A stretch of DNA of 64,000 nucleotides from Acidobacteriota bacterium (GTDB taxonomy: Bacteria; Acidobacteriota; Vicinamibacteria; Vicinamibacterales; SCN-69-37), in contig JADYYY010000005.1 in assembly GCA_020853395.1 (NCBI GenBank), positions 62,001-126,000 on the forward strand, given 5' to 3'. Below are positions 18,501 to 27,221 of this stretch, in pieces (within the stretch, counting starts at the first letter, position 1; every line of letters begins with the position of its first letter). Made by a program: the position numbers and the translations under genes. Below the pieces are notes generated by a model. The model made no database searches, was not told the origin of the DNA, and worked only from the letters and a program-made list of their open reading frames with translations.

Positions 18501-19622
18501 TCAGATCGCGCCTTCGGGGTACTGCAGGGCGAGCCTGAGCTCCTTGGCGAGCTGGTCCACGGTCGTCCGTTTCCAGGCGCCGTCGGTTTCGAATCGCAGG
18601 TCGCCGATGCGCCGGCCCCACGGCGCGATGACGCGACCGATCGCGCGAAAATCGGCGCGGTCCGCGCGCTGCTGGTCGAGGTGGCGCACGATGTCCGGCG
18701 CGACGCGGATGAAGGCCTTCAACGCGGGCGCGCTCTTGATGCTGTACTTGCGGCCGTGCCAGGCGGCATTGAAGACGACCGAGACCTGCTTGAAGTAGTT
18801 GACGAAGAACCGGCGGGCCTCCTCGCGGAACTCGTCCCCTTTCCGGCCGCCGCCGAACGCGCCGCCGACGAACAGCTTCTTCAGCTCCTGCGCCAGGGGC
18901 GCCTGGCCCACGCGGCCGCGCCCCACGCCGAGCAGCTTGATGTCGTGGTAGAGCGGCGACTCCTCGCGCTCGTTCAGCGCGCGCACCACGTCGTGCGCCG
19001 CCGCGAGGTTCTCGTCGCGATAGAGCTGGCGGCCCGAGAGCGACACGAGGTGCGAGGCATTGAGCCGCGTGTGCTTGGCGTTGATCGTCACGAACATCTG
19101 GACGAGGTGGTCTTCAGGGAGCCGATCGAAGATCACGGCAGGCACGGTGAAGGTCTCGCCGTCGAAGCGTTCCAGCCCGGCGTGGAGCGCCAACAACCGG
19201 TGCTGCCCATCGATCGCGCGCAAGATGCCCTCGCGCTCGGGGACCTTGAGCGTGCCGAGCGCGTCCTGCCCCGGCAGCGGCTCGAACTTCAGCACCTCGT
19301 CGCAGGAGATGATGACGGCTCCCGGAATCGACGGCAGGTCCTGCGCCTGCCGGCACTGCTCGTAGTACTCGATGAGCTCGTCGATCTTGCGGCGGATGAT
19401 CTGACGCTGGTACGCCTTCTCGCTCGAGGCAATCCGTCGTTCCAGCAGATCCCAGTGGACCTTCGACGACCGGCGGCTGCCGCGGATGGCCACCCCGCTC
19501 CCCTGATCGCCGTAGCTCAGCACTTCGAACCTGACCAGCTTGTCGATGTCCTTGGCCGTCAACGAGGCCTGGTAGAACTGCACGCCAAACTGCTGCATCC
19601 GGAGCGCGGCGACGCTGATCAT
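18501..19622 (-). CDS. DGQHR-domain protein (DndB-like)
   Basis: 373 residues of the DGQHR/DndB family. The signature is AIDGQHRLLALHAG, with the downstream MFVTINAKHTRLNASHLVSL typical of the fold, which is related to ParB/DNA sulfur modification regulator DndB. DndB controls phosphorothioation genes in Dnd systems, and solitary DGQHR proteins occur in mobile or defence settings. No dndA/C/D/E, pbe or restriction gene is visible here. The ATG at 19622 has AAGGA about 13 nt upstream and a promoter at 19679-19708. The role is unknown. Confidence 0.82.
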   Translation of the reverse strand: MISVAALRMQQFGVQFYQASLTAKDIDKLVRFEVLSYGDQGSGVAIRGSRRSSKVHWDLLERRIASSEKAYQRQIIRRKIDELIEYYEQCRQAQDLPSIPGAVIISCDEVLKFEPLPGQDALGTLKVPEREGILRAIDGQHRLLALHAGLERFDGETFTVPAVIFDRLPEDHLVQMFVTINAKHTRLNASHLVSLSGRQLYRDENLAAAHDVVRALNEREESPLYHDIKLLGVGRGRVGQAPLAQELKKLFVGGAFGGGRKGDEFREEARRFFVNYFKQVSVVFNAAWHGRKYSIKSAPALKAFIRVAPDIVRHLDQQRADRADFRAIGRVIAPWGRRIGDLRFETDGAWKRTTVDQLAKELRLALQYPEGAI

Positions 19623-19678
19623 AAGCAGCCGGAATCCTTTCGTGGTCTGGAAGAACGGCCGAGGGGCGGCGTTCGGGG

Positions 19679-19708
19679 ATTGTAAGGGCCGGACGCGCGC
19701 AATCTCAA
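19679..19708 (-). promoter_or_regulatory. Promoter of the DGQHR gene
   Basis: TTGAGA (-35, 19703-19708), 18-nt spacer, TACAAT (-10, 19679-19684) on the minus strand. It predicts a leader of about 50 nt. This gene therefore has its own transcription unit. Confidence 0.55.
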
Positions 19709-19778
19709 GCGAGCGGACCGTCGCTCCGCGCCACGACGGGCCGGAAACGAAAGTCCAGCGAATTCGCGTGACCGCCGC

Positions 19779-20822
19779 TCAGACGGGCGCCGCCATGTGG
19801 GCGGGAATCCACCGCGCGCCGGCCGGTCGCCGAGCCCAAACGCCCGCCAGCCCGGCCATCGACCACACCACCGCGGCATAGCCGATGAGCGCCGCGCCCA
19901 GCCCGAGCGTGTGGTGAAGCGGGTAGCTGAAAATCCCATAGGCCAGCTCGACGTGCACCCAGTACACGAAGAGCGAGGTCTGCCCGAAGAGAACCAGCAG
20001 ACCGTGGCCTTGCCCCGGGGCCCACGCGACCACCGCGCGGGCCACCACGAGCATCAGCGCCATCGCGCCCGTGCGCCACAGAAAGGCGATGGCGTCGAAG
20101 AACCAGCGGTCGGGCGCAGGCCTCAGCCACAGCGTCAGGCCGACGCCCCCGGCGAGCATCAGGGCCGCGGCGACACCGATCGGGCGCAGGACGGCTTCGC
20201 CCGCCAGCGACAGCCACTCGCCGATCGCCGCGCCGGCCAGCACGTAGGCGAGCGGCGGAAACAGGCTGAACACGCCGTAGTTCCCCACGGGCCGGACGTA
20301 CGCCTCCAGCCGCGGGTGGAGCAGCGACGGCCACCACCACGTCTCTGCCCACGGGGCCATCAGCCCGACGATGGCGACGGCCGGAACGATCATCCAGATC
20401 ACGATGCCGCGAGCACCGAGGCTCTGGCGCCAGACGATCGCGGTCAGCACGAGGCCCAGCCCGAGGATGTTCAGGATGTCGGGCTTCAGGATCGCGTTCC
20501 AACTGCCGTTGGCGTTGAGGAGGAACGACTGCACGCGGAACAGGTGCGCGAGGCCGAAGATCTGCCACCCGCGGCGCTGCAGCATCCGCGAGGCGCCGCT
20601 GCGGTCGAGCCCGCGCGCCATCCTCGCTCGCGCCGCGAGCGGCACCGACAGCCCGGCGAGAAACAGGAAGAGCGGCGCGGCCCAGCCGGCGAGAAACGCG
20701 ACGGCCGCGAACGCGACGCCGTCCCGTCCGTCGCGCACGGTCCAGGCATCGGCGACGTGCCACAGGATCATGCACAGCACGGCGACGCCGCGGAGCCAGT
20801 CGATGTAGAGCCGTCGTCTCAC
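19779..20822 (-). CDS. Membrane acyltransferase (HGSNAT/DUF1624-like)
   Basis: 347 residues with about ten membrane helices. It begins RLYIDWLRGVAVLCMILWHVADAW, the signature of the heparan-alpha-glucosaminide N-acetyltransferase/DUF1624 group: a conserved Asp and the membrane-embedded His of MILWH. These proteins transfer acetyl groups to sugars across the membrane; the substrate here is unknown. The start lies 24 nt after the small membrane gene of the feo cluster, so it is probably the last gene of that transcription unit. Confidence 0.82.
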   Translation of the reverse strand: MRRRLYIDWLRGVAVLCMILWHVADAWTVRDGRDGVAFAAVAFLAGWAAPLFLFLAGLSVPLAARARMARGLDRSGASRMLQRRGWQIFGLAHLFRVQSFLLNANGSWNAILKPDILNILGLGLVLTAIVWRQSLGARGIVIWMIVPAVAIVGLMAPWAETWWWPSLLHPRLEAYVRPVGNYGVFSLFPPLAYVLAGAAIGEWLSLAGEAVLRPIGVAAALMLAGGVGLTLWLRPAPDRWFFDAIAFLWRTGAMALMLVVARAVVAWAPGQGHGLLVLFGQTSLFVYWVHVELAYGIFSYPLHHTLGLGAALIGYAAVVWSMAGLAGVWARRPAGARWIPAHMAAPV

Positions 20823-20846
20823 GAGGCGGGGACGCCGGAGCGCGAG

Positions 20847-21044
20847 CTAGCGGGGCTTGAAGGGCGTGATGAACGTGACCGGCTGAACAGCGTCGCGCTG
20901 GCGGCGACGAGCCGCCGCGGCGGCGCCGCAGTTCGGGCACGGCGGTGTGTCGGCCCGGCGCTTCCGGACGTACGGCCGCAGCAGCACGAGCAGCGCGAAG
21001 CCCGCCACGATGGTCACGACCACGACCTCCAGCAGATCGCTCAT
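20847..21044 (-). CDS. Small membrane protein of the feo cluster
   Basis: 65 residues: one N-terminal membrane helix (LLEVVVVTIVAGFALLVLL), a basic stretch, a single CPNC pair and a charged tail. It sits 10 nt downstream of feoB, where many bacteria have a short cysteine-containing membrane protein (FeoC or FeoB-associated Cys-rich protein). The single CxxC is unlike the Cys-rich tails of that family, so a relation is only suggested by place. Confidence 0.6.
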   Translation of the reverse strand: MSDLLEVVVVTIVAGFALLVLLRPYVRKRRADTPPCPNCGAAAAARRRQRDAVQPVTFITPFKPR

Positions 21045-21054
21045 GCGCGTGCTC

Positions 21055-23070
21055 CTATGATACGCCCGCGAACCTCAAGCCTTGATACGCGACGAACGCC
21101 ACGCCGTAGGCCAGCACCGTCATGTAGCCGAGCTGGAGCGCAGCCCACTTGATGTCGCCGGTCTCGCGCCGCGTGACCGCCAGCGTCGGCAGGCATTGCA
21201 TGGCGAGCACGAAGAACACGAGCAGGCTCGTGGCCGTCGCGGCCGTGAAGACGGGCGTGCCGTCGGCGCGCTCGGCCGATCGAATGCGTGCGATCACTCC
21301 CTGGTCGTTCACGTCGTCGTTGGCGTCGCCGAGCAGCACGGACATGGTGGAGACGAAGACCTCGCGCGCGAGAAAGCTCGTGAGCACGCCGACGGTGAGC
21401 TGCCAGTCGTATCCGAGCGGCGCGAACACCGGCTGGATGGTCCGGCCGATCCGTCCGGCGAAGCTGCCAGTCTGCGTGGCGCGCGCCATCAGCACGTCGG
21501 CCTCGGCGTTCAGGCTCGCTGCTTCGTCGGCGGTCGCCGCGGCGGCGGCTTGCGTGCGCAGCGCCTCGACGTCCGCCGTCGGCGCGGTGCGCGGGAACGT
21601 GTTGAGCCACCACATCACGATGCAGATCGCCATGATGGCCGTGCCGGCCGTCTTCAAGAACGCCAACCCCTGATCGCGAGCGGCGATCAGCGCGTTCAGC
21701 AGCGAGGGCGCCTTGTAGGACGGCAGCTCGAGGATCATCGGTCGCGCGCGGCCGCGCAGCACGGTGCGCCGGAAGAGGAGCGCGCTCAGCAGCGCCGCGC
21801 CGGCGCCAAGCGCGTAGCAGCCGGCGAACGCGAGGCCCGCCCGCAACGGATCGCCGGCGAAGAGCAGCGACGTGAGCAGCACGTACACCGGGAGCCGCGC
21901 CGAGCAGCTCATGAACGGCGCGACCAGGATCGTCGCGAGCCGATCGCGCCGATCGGGAATGAGCCGGGTGGCCATGATCCCGGGCAGCGCGCAGGCATGC
22001 GCCGTCAAGAGCGGCACGAACGCGTGTCCGGGCAAGCCGAACCGGCAGAGCACGCGATCCATGACGAACGCGGCGCGCGCGAGATACCCGGTGTCCTCGA
22101 GCAGGCTGATCAGGAAGAACAGCAGGCAGATCTGCGGCAGGAACACGACCGTACCGGCGATGCCGCCGATGATGCCCTCGGCGACCAGGTCGTGGACCAG
22201 CCCGGGCGGAAACGTCCGGCCGGCAAGATCGCCAAGCTCGGCGAACGTGGCCTCGATGAGATCCATCGGCACGGTGGCGAGCGCGAACAGCGTCCAGAAC
22301 AGCCCGATCATCACGCCGCCGAACACGAGCAGGCCCAGCACCGGGTGCGTGAACGCCTTGTCGAGCCGCTCGGTCAGGGTGTCACTGGCCGAGCCGACGG
22401 CACCCGCGCCGCCGACACTCTCCTCGACGACCTCTTCCGCCCATCTCGTGAGATCCGCACTGGTAGCCGCCGGCGAGACGGCCGCGGCCTTCATGCCTTC
22501 GCCGCGCAACACGCGCGCGATCTCTTTCTGGATCGCATCGATCCCCGTCCCGCGCCGCGCCACCACGGGCACGACCGGACAGCCGAGCCGGGCCGACAGC
22601 CGCGCCGTATCGAGGCTCAGGCCGCGCCGCTGCGCGAGGTCCACCATGTTCAACGCGACGATCACCGGCAGCCCGTATCCGAGCAGCTCGCCGGCGAGCA
22701 CGAGGTTGCGCGTCAGGTTGCACGCGTCGACGACGACGAGCACGGCGTCGGGCTGCTGCGCGCCGACGCCCCGAAGGACGTCGCGCACGATCCTCGCCTC
22801 CGGGACGTCGAGGCTCAGCTCGTACAGCCCCGGCAGGTCGACGATGTCCGCGGCATCGCCGCCGATGGCGGCGCGCCCGACACGCACGGCCGTCGTCGTG
22901 CCTGGGTAGTTCGACGTCTTGGCCCGCACGCCGCAGAGCCGATTGAAGAGCGTCGTCTTGCCGGTGTTGGGATTGCCGATGAGGGCAATGCGAGGCTGCC
23001 GCGCGCGAAGCTCATCAGCGCCCGCGGCCTGACCGACGTCAGGCTCGCAGTGCGCGGCGGTGGAAGGCAT
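21055..23070 (-). CDS. feoB: Ferrous iron transporter FeoB
   Basis: 671-residue Fe(II) importer. An N-terminal G domain (about 27-190) has G1 GNPNTGKTT, G3 DLPGLYEL and G4 NMVD. A helical GDI-like spacer and a membrane domain with two Gate motifs follow. It is shorter than E. coli FeoB (773) but normal for many phyla. Its start overlaps the feoA stop, so the two are translated together. Iron uptake here and manganese uptake at 9111 are separately controlled. Confidence 0.95.
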   Translation of the reverse strand: MPSTAAHCEPDVGQAAGADELRARQPRIALIGNPNTGKTTLFNRLCGVRAKTSNYPGTTTAVRVGRAAIGGDAADIVDLPGLYELSLDVPEARIVRDVLRGVGAQQPDAVLVVVDACNLTRNLVLAGELLGYGLPVIVALNMVDLAQRRGLSLDTARLSARLGCPVVPVVARRGTGIDAIQKEIARVLRGEGMKAAAVSPAATSADLTRWAEEVVEESVGGAGAVGSASDTLTERLDKAFTHPVLGLLVFGGVMIGLFWTLFALATVPMDLIEATFAELGDLAGRTFPPGLVHDLVAEGIIGGIAGTVVFLPQICLLFFLISLLEDTGYLARAAFVMDRVLCRFGLPGHAFVPLLTAHACALPGIMATRLIPDRRDRLATILVAPFMSCSARLPVYVLLTSLLFAGDPLRAGLAFAGCYALGAGAALLSALLFRRTVLRGRARPMILELPSYKAPSLLNALIAARDQGLAFLKTAGTAIMAICIVMWWLNTFPRTAPTADVEALRTQAAAAATADEAASLNAEADVLMARATQTGSFAGRIGRTIQPVFAPLGYDWQLTVGVLTSFLAREVFVSTMSVLLGDANDDVNDQGVIARIRSAERADGTPVFTAATATSLLVFFVLAMQCLPTLAVTRRETGDIKWAALQLGYMTVLAYGVAFVAYQGLRFAGVS

Positions 23071-23357
23071 CAGCTCGGCTCTTGCGGCACGACCATGATC
23101 CCGTCTGCGACGGCTCTCGACAGCCCGATGCGGGTGGCCCGCACCTGGACGATACAGGGCTCACCGACCTTGCAGATGCGCATGACACAGTGATCGGTGA
23201 GGCCAATCGCGCGCAGCAGGGCGCAATCCTGCGGGCTCAGCGCCGCGCAGTGCAGGCGCGCGGTCTGTCCCGCCATGAGGTCCGACAGCCGCACCGCTGG
23301 ACTCGGTCCGGCAACGACGCGATCGACTGGGATAGGCTGGCCGGGGAGTTCGAGCAC
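23070..23357 (-). CDS. feoA: Ferrous iron transport protein FeoA
   Basis: 95-residue SH3-like accessory protein of Feo transport. The fold is seen in VRLSDLMAGQTARLHC ... ALLRAIGLTDHCVMRICKVGEPCIVQVRATRIGLSR. The GTG at 23357 is chosen because AGAGGA lies 5 nt upstream. A TTG further upstream (23378) and a GTG near 23293 that would give a classical 74-residue FeoA are alternatives. It lies between gph and feoB with a 75-nt gap to gph. Confidence 0.88.
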   Translation of the reverse strand: MLELPGQPIPVDRVVAGPSPAVRLSDLMAGQTARLHCAALSPQDCALLRAIGLTDHCVMRICKVGEPCIVQVRATRIGLSRAVADGIMVVPQEPS

Positions 23358-23432
23358 GAGGTCCTCTGAAGCCCGCAAAGGAGACAGTTCTCGTTAGGCG
23401 CTGTTCGAGCATATGCCACCAAATGCGACCGG

Positions 23433-24104
23433 TCAAGTCGGGTTTTGGCGAAGCGCCCTATCGATCGCCGGCGCGAGATCCTGCGGCGACCACGCTTCCA
23501 GCTCACCGGCGCGCAGCGCGAGAGGCTCCCGCAGATGCCCGAAGCCGTATCGGGCCGCGACCACGGCCGCACCCGCCGCCCTGGCGGTTTCGACGTCGAT
23601 CATGGAGTCGCCGACACAGACCGTCCGTGCCGCCGCCGTGCCGTGCTGCGCGATTAGATGACGAAGGCCGGCCGGATCGGGCTTGCGCGCGAAGCCGGAG
23701 TCGCCGCCGACCACCTGTGGAAACATCGAGGCGAGGTCGAACGCGGCCAGGATCCGGCGTGACAGCCCTTCCGGCTTGTTCGTCAGCAGCGCCAGCGAGC
23801 TCCGCGCGGCGAGCGCACGCAGGACCTCGACGATGCCGTCGTACGGCCGCGTGTGCACGATCAGCCGATCGCCGTAGATCGCCAGGAACCGTTGCAGCGC
23901 CGGCTCGAGGTCGGTCTCCACGCCGGCGGCCGCGAGCACGCGGCCGACGAGTTGCCGCGCGCCGTCGCCGACCATGCCCGCAACCGCGTCGACGGCGAGC
24001 GGTGGCGCACCGTAGGTGGCGAGCAGCCGATTGGCGCTATCTGCCAGGTCCCGGCGCGAGTCGATGATCGTGCCGTCCAGATCGAACACGACCAGCGGAG
24101 CCAT
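23433..24104 (-). CDS. gph: Phosphoglycolate phosphatase-like HAD hydrolase
   Basis: 223-residue HAD hydrolase. Motif I FDLDGTIID (nucleophile and general acid D8/D10), motif II TNKPE, motif III lysine in ARKPDP and motif IV VCVGDSMIDV are all in place, and the cap is of the Gph type. Expected reaction: removal of phosphate from 2-phosphoglycolate; other small phosphoesters cannot be excluded. The start ATG at 24104 has TACGCT 6 nt upstream and no Shine-Dalgarno. Upstream and same-strand of feoA. Confidence 0.85.
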   Translation of the reverse strand: MAPLVVFDLDGTIIDSRRDLADSANRLLATYGAPPLAVDAVAGMVGDGARQLVGRVLAAAGVETDLEPALQRFLAIYGDRLIVHTRPYDGIVEVLRALAARSSLALLTNKPEGLSRRILAAFDLASMFPQVVGGDSGFARKPDPAGLRHLIAQHGTAAARTVCVGDSMIDVETARAAGAAVVAARYGFGHLREPLALRAGELEAWSPQDLAPAIDRALRQNPT

Positions 24105-24110
24105 CGATCC

Positions 24111-24116
24111 AGCGTA
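24111..24116 (-). promoter_or_regulatory. -10 box of gph (leaderless arrangement)
   Basis: TACGCT on the minus strand ends 6 nt before the ATG at 24104. No good -35 at 16-18 nt, so the call rests on the repeated spacing seen at other start codons. Confidence 0.4.
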
Positions 24117-24246
24117 TCAGCCGGCCGCGGCCGCCACTTGCATCGTCGAAGTGCCAGAATGGTCTGGATCTTTTTCCGGCGCCGGCACCACCGGCGGCGA
24201 TAGGCTACACGCCGCCGGACGCCGTGCTCCCAGGTCTCTCAGTGCC

Positions 24247-25173
24247 ATGAACCGTCTGCTGCCGCTGCTCTCCGCGCTTCTGCTGCTCGTGGCCACACGG
24301 CCGTCCGCCCAGAATCAGGGCGTCTTTCGCAGCTCGGCCCGCACGGTCGCCGTCTACGCGACCGTCGTGGACGGCTCCGGGCGCCTCGTGCCCGACCTCG
24401 AGGAGAAGCACTTCGAGGTCTACGACAACGGCCGGCTCCGCGCGCTCAACGTGTTCAAGAGCGACGTGCAGCCGGTCACGGTCGTCATCATGCTCGACAC
24501 GAGCGGCAGCATGACGCTCAATCTCGACCTGCTGAAAGCCGCGGCCGAGCGCTTCGTGCTGCGGCTGCTGCCGGCCGACCGCGCCAAGGTGGGCAGCTTC
24601 TCCGACAAGATCATCATCAGCCCGGCCTTCAGCAGCAACCGCGACGCGCTCGTCCGCGTGATCTACAACGACATCCAGTACGGCAACCCGACGTTCCTCT
24701 GGGATGCCATCGACGCCAGCATGGACGCGCTCTCGGGCGAGACCGGCCGGCGCGTCGTGCTCGTCTTCACCGACGGCGAAGACGAGCGGAGCGAGCGCAC
24801 GAACTTCGACGGCGTGATCTCGCGCGCGCAGGCCGAGGACTTCATGATCTACGCCATCGGCCTGCAGAGCGAGATCCCGGCGCTGCGGCGGACGACGCGA
24901 CCGGACCGGAATCTGCGGCGCCTCGCGGACGTCACCGGCGGAGGGTACTTCGAGCTCACGCGCGCCGCCGATCTCAACAGCACCTTCACGCGGGTCGCCG
25001 ACGAGCTGCATCGCCAGTACGTCCTCGGGTTCGAGGCCGATCAGCTCGACGGCGTGATGCACAAGCTCGAGGTGCGGGTGAAGGTGCCGGGCATGACCGC
25101 GCGCGCCCGCAAGAGCTACCTGGCGCAGCCGACCGACGCGGCCGAAGCGCCGGCCGCCGGCCGCACGCGCTGA
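24247..25173 (+). CDS. Secreted VWFA-domain protein (Acidobacteria-type)
   Basis: 308 residues. A signal peptide (LLPLLSALLLLVATRPSAQ) precedes an N-terminal beta-domain (TVAVYATVVDGSGRLVPDLEEKHFEVYDNG) and a von Willebrand A domain with the metal-site motif DTSGS and TDGEDE. The layout, including the conserved HFEVYDNG block and the C-terminal RQYVLGFEAD, is that of the VWFA-related family common in Acidobacteria. It is an exported adhesion or interaction protein of unknown partner. The ATG at 24247 begins the signal peptide; the open frame upstream is not coding. Confidence 0.88.
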   Translation: MNRLLPLLSALLLLVATRPSAQNQGVFRSSARTVAVYATVVDGSGRLVPDLEEKHFEVYDNGRLRALNVFKSDVQPVTVVIMLDTSGSMTLNLDLLKAAAERFVLRLLPADRAKVGSFSDKIIISPAFSSNRDALVRVIYNDIQYGNPTFLWDAIDASMDALSGETGRRVVLVFTDGEDERSERTNFDGVISRAQAEDFMIYAIGLQSEIPALRRTTRPDRNLRRLADVTGGGYFELTRAADLNSTFTRVADELHRQYVLGFEADQLDGVMHKLEVRVKVPGMTARARKSYLAQPTDAAEAPAAGRTR

Positions 25174-25203
25174 GCTGCGCGGACGCCAGCGCCCCGCGCG
25201 CGT

Positions 25204-25232
25204 TTGGCGAAATCCCGGCCTTCCGATAGTGT
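25204..25232 (+). promoter_or_regulatory. Promoter of the TRAP transporter operon
   Basis: TTGGCG (-35, 25204-25209), 17-nt spacer, TAGTGT (-10, 25227-25232). The ATG at 25241 is 8 nt after the -10 box, so the leader is at most a few bases. Confidence 0.55.
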
Positions 25233-25240
25233 CTTGAACG

Positions 25241-26158
25241 ATGCCGGCCGGGACGTCTCGCTTCCGCTTCGCGGCCATTGCCGCCACGGCCGCGTTGCTC
25301 GCCGCCTGCTCACCGAAGACCTGGGCCGTCAAGACCGTGGCGAGCACGCTCTCGAAGAGCGGCGACGTCTTCTCGCGCGACAACGACCCCGATCTCATCC
25401 GCGACGCGATCCCGTTCGCCCTCAAGCTGTACGAGTCGCTGCTCGAGTCGGTGCCGCGCCACGCGCCGCTGCTCGTCTCGACGTGCACGGGGTTCACGCA
25501 GTACGCGTACGCGTTCGTCGAGACCGACGCCGAAGTGCTCGGCCAGGCGCACCACGACGAGAGCAAGGCGCTGCGCGACCGGGCGCTGAACCTCTACCTG
25601 CGCGGCCGTGACTATTGCCTGCGCGCGCTCGAGGTGCGTTTTCCCGGCATCGGCCAGCAACTGCTCGCCGACCCGGTGCCGGCGCTCGCCAAGGCCGAGC
25701 CGCGCGACGTCGAGATGCTCTACTGGTCGGCGGCCTCCTGGGGCGCGGCCATCTCGCTGGGTCTCGATCGGCCGGAGCTGGCGATCGATTTCCCTGCCGT
25801 GCGGGCGCTCGCCGAGCGGGCGCTCGCGCTCGACGAGGGCTGGCAGCACGGGGCCGTGCACGAGCTGATGATCTCGCTCGACAGCCTGCCTGAGGCGCTC
25901 GGCGGCAATCCCGCGCGCGCCCGCGAGCACTTCGCCCGGGCCATCGCGCTGCAGCAGGGCCGCTCGCCGGGTCCGTACGTCGCGCTGGCGAACGGCGTCG
26001 CCGTGCCGGCGCAGGACCGCGCGGAGTTCGAATCGCTGCTCAAACAGGCGCTCGCGGTCGATCCCGACCAGGAACCGTCCGCGCGCCTCGCCACGTTGAT
26101 CACGAAACGCCGTGCCCAGGCGCTGCTCGATCAAATCGACACGAAGTTCGCCCGCTAG
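25241..26158 (+). CDS. TRAP-associated TPR lipoprotein (TatT family)
   Basis: 305 residues. The lipobox LLAAC near residue 23 marks a lipoprotein, and the rest is helical TPR-like repeats (SWGAAISLGLDRPELAIDFPAV, AREHFARAIALQQGRSPGPYVALA). It matches the TatT family, of which Treponema Tp0956 is the studied case. There it forms a trimer with the substrate-binding protein encoded next door. The substrate-binding protein gene follows 37 nt downstream, which confirms the call. Confidence 0.87.
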   Translation: MPAGTSRFRFAAIAATAALLAACSPKTWAVKTVASTLSKSGDVFSRDNDPDLIRDAIPFALKLYESLLESVPRHAPLLVSTCTGFTQYAYAFVETDAEVLGQAHHDESKALRDRALNLYLRGRDYCLRALEVRFPGIGQQLLADPVPALAKAEPRDVEMLYWSAASWGAAISLGLDRPELAIDFPAVRALAERALALDEGWQHGAVHELMISLDSLPEALGGNPARAREHFARAIALQQGRSPGPYVALANGVAVPAQDRAEFESLLKQALAVDPDQEPSARLATLITKRRAQALLDQIDTKFAR

Positions 26159-26195
26159 CGGCGGCTCCGTCGTGCTGAATGGAGGACGTTGCCCG

Positions 26196-27221
26196 ATGTC
26201 TGCCCTGAAGTGTTCCCTCGTCATGCTCGCCGCCGTCGCCGTGCTGGCCGCGCCGGTCGCCGCGCGGGCTCCGATCACGATCAAGCTCGCCACGCAGGCG
26301 CCGGTCAATTCGGCCTGGCACAAGGCGCTGCTCGACATGGGCGCCGCCTGGGACGCGAAGACGAGCGGACGCGTCAAGCTGACGGTCTACGCCGGCGGCA
26401 CGCAGGGCGACGAGCTGTCCACGATCCGGATGATGCGCCCGGGCGTCGACCAGTTGCAGGCCAACCTGCTCATGGTCACGGGCCTGAGCCAGATCGACAA
26501 CAGCTTCGACGTCTTCGGGATGCCGTTCTTCTTCGAAAGCGACGCGGAGGCGACGCAGGTCCAGCAGAAGCTCTCGCCCGTGCTCGAGCAGCGGCTGGAC
26601 GCGAAGGGCTTCCGGCTGCTCGCCTGGGGCAGCGGCGGCTGGGTACAGCTCTTCTCGAAGAAGCCGCTCCGCTCGCTCGACGACGTCAAGGCCGCCAAGC
26701 TCTTCACCAGCCAGGGCGACGACAAGTCCGTCCAGTGGTACAAGGCGAACGGCTTCCATCCGGTGGCGCTCTCGGCCAACGACATCCCGACGCAGTTGAA
26801 GCTGACGACCGGCATGATCGACGCGGCGCCCACGCCACCGTACCCGGCGCTCGTGCTGCAGATCTTCCGTGACGCCAAGTACATGCTCGACGTGCGCGTC
26901 GCGCCGCTCTTCGGCGCGCTCGTCATCAGCAAGTCCGCCTTGGCCAAGATCGACGCGGCCGACCAGCAGGCCGTCGCGGCCGCCGCGAAGGCGTTCGAGC
27001 AGCGCGTGATGGCAGACGCGCCGAAGCTCGACGCCGATTCGGTGGCGACCATGAAGACGCGCGGCCTGACGGTGACGACGCTGGACGCGAAGGGCACGGC
27101 GGAGTTCCGGACGGCCGCCGACAAGCTCGTCGCGACCATGCGCGGCGACATGGTGCCGGCCGACGTCTACGATCTCGCCGTGCGCGAGCGGGAGGCTTTC
27201 CGCAAGACCAAAGGCAAGTGA
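26196..27221 (+). CDS. TRAP transporter substrate-binding protein (DctP/TatP-like)
   Basis: 341 residues with a signal peptide (LVMLAAVAVLAAPVAARA) and a DctP-type periplasmic binding fold (ITIKLATQAPVNSAWHKALLDMG ... GGTQGDELSTIRMMRPGVDQLQ). The usual arginine that contacts carboxylate ligands in DctP proteins is not evident to me, in line with TatP-type proteins that may bind hydrophobic ligands. The ATG at 26196 has GGAGG 10 nt upstream. The stop overlaps the permease start. Confidence 0.9.
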   Translation: MSALKCSLVMLAAVAVLAAPVAARAPITIKLATQAPVNSAWHKALLDMGAAWDAKTSGRVKLTVYAGGTQGDELSTIRMMRPGVDQLQANLLMVTGLSQIDNSFDVFGMPFFFESDAEATQVQQKLSPVLEQRLDAKGFRLLAWGSGGWVQLFSKKPLRSLDDVKAAKLFTSQGDDKSVQWYKANGFHPVALSANDIPTQLKLTTGMIDAAPTPPYPALVLQIFRDAKYMLDVRVAPLFGALVISKSALAKIDAADQQAVAAAAKAFEQRVMADAPKLDADSVATMKTRGLTVTTLDAKGTAEFRTAADKLVATMRGDMVPADVYDLAVREREAFRKTKGK

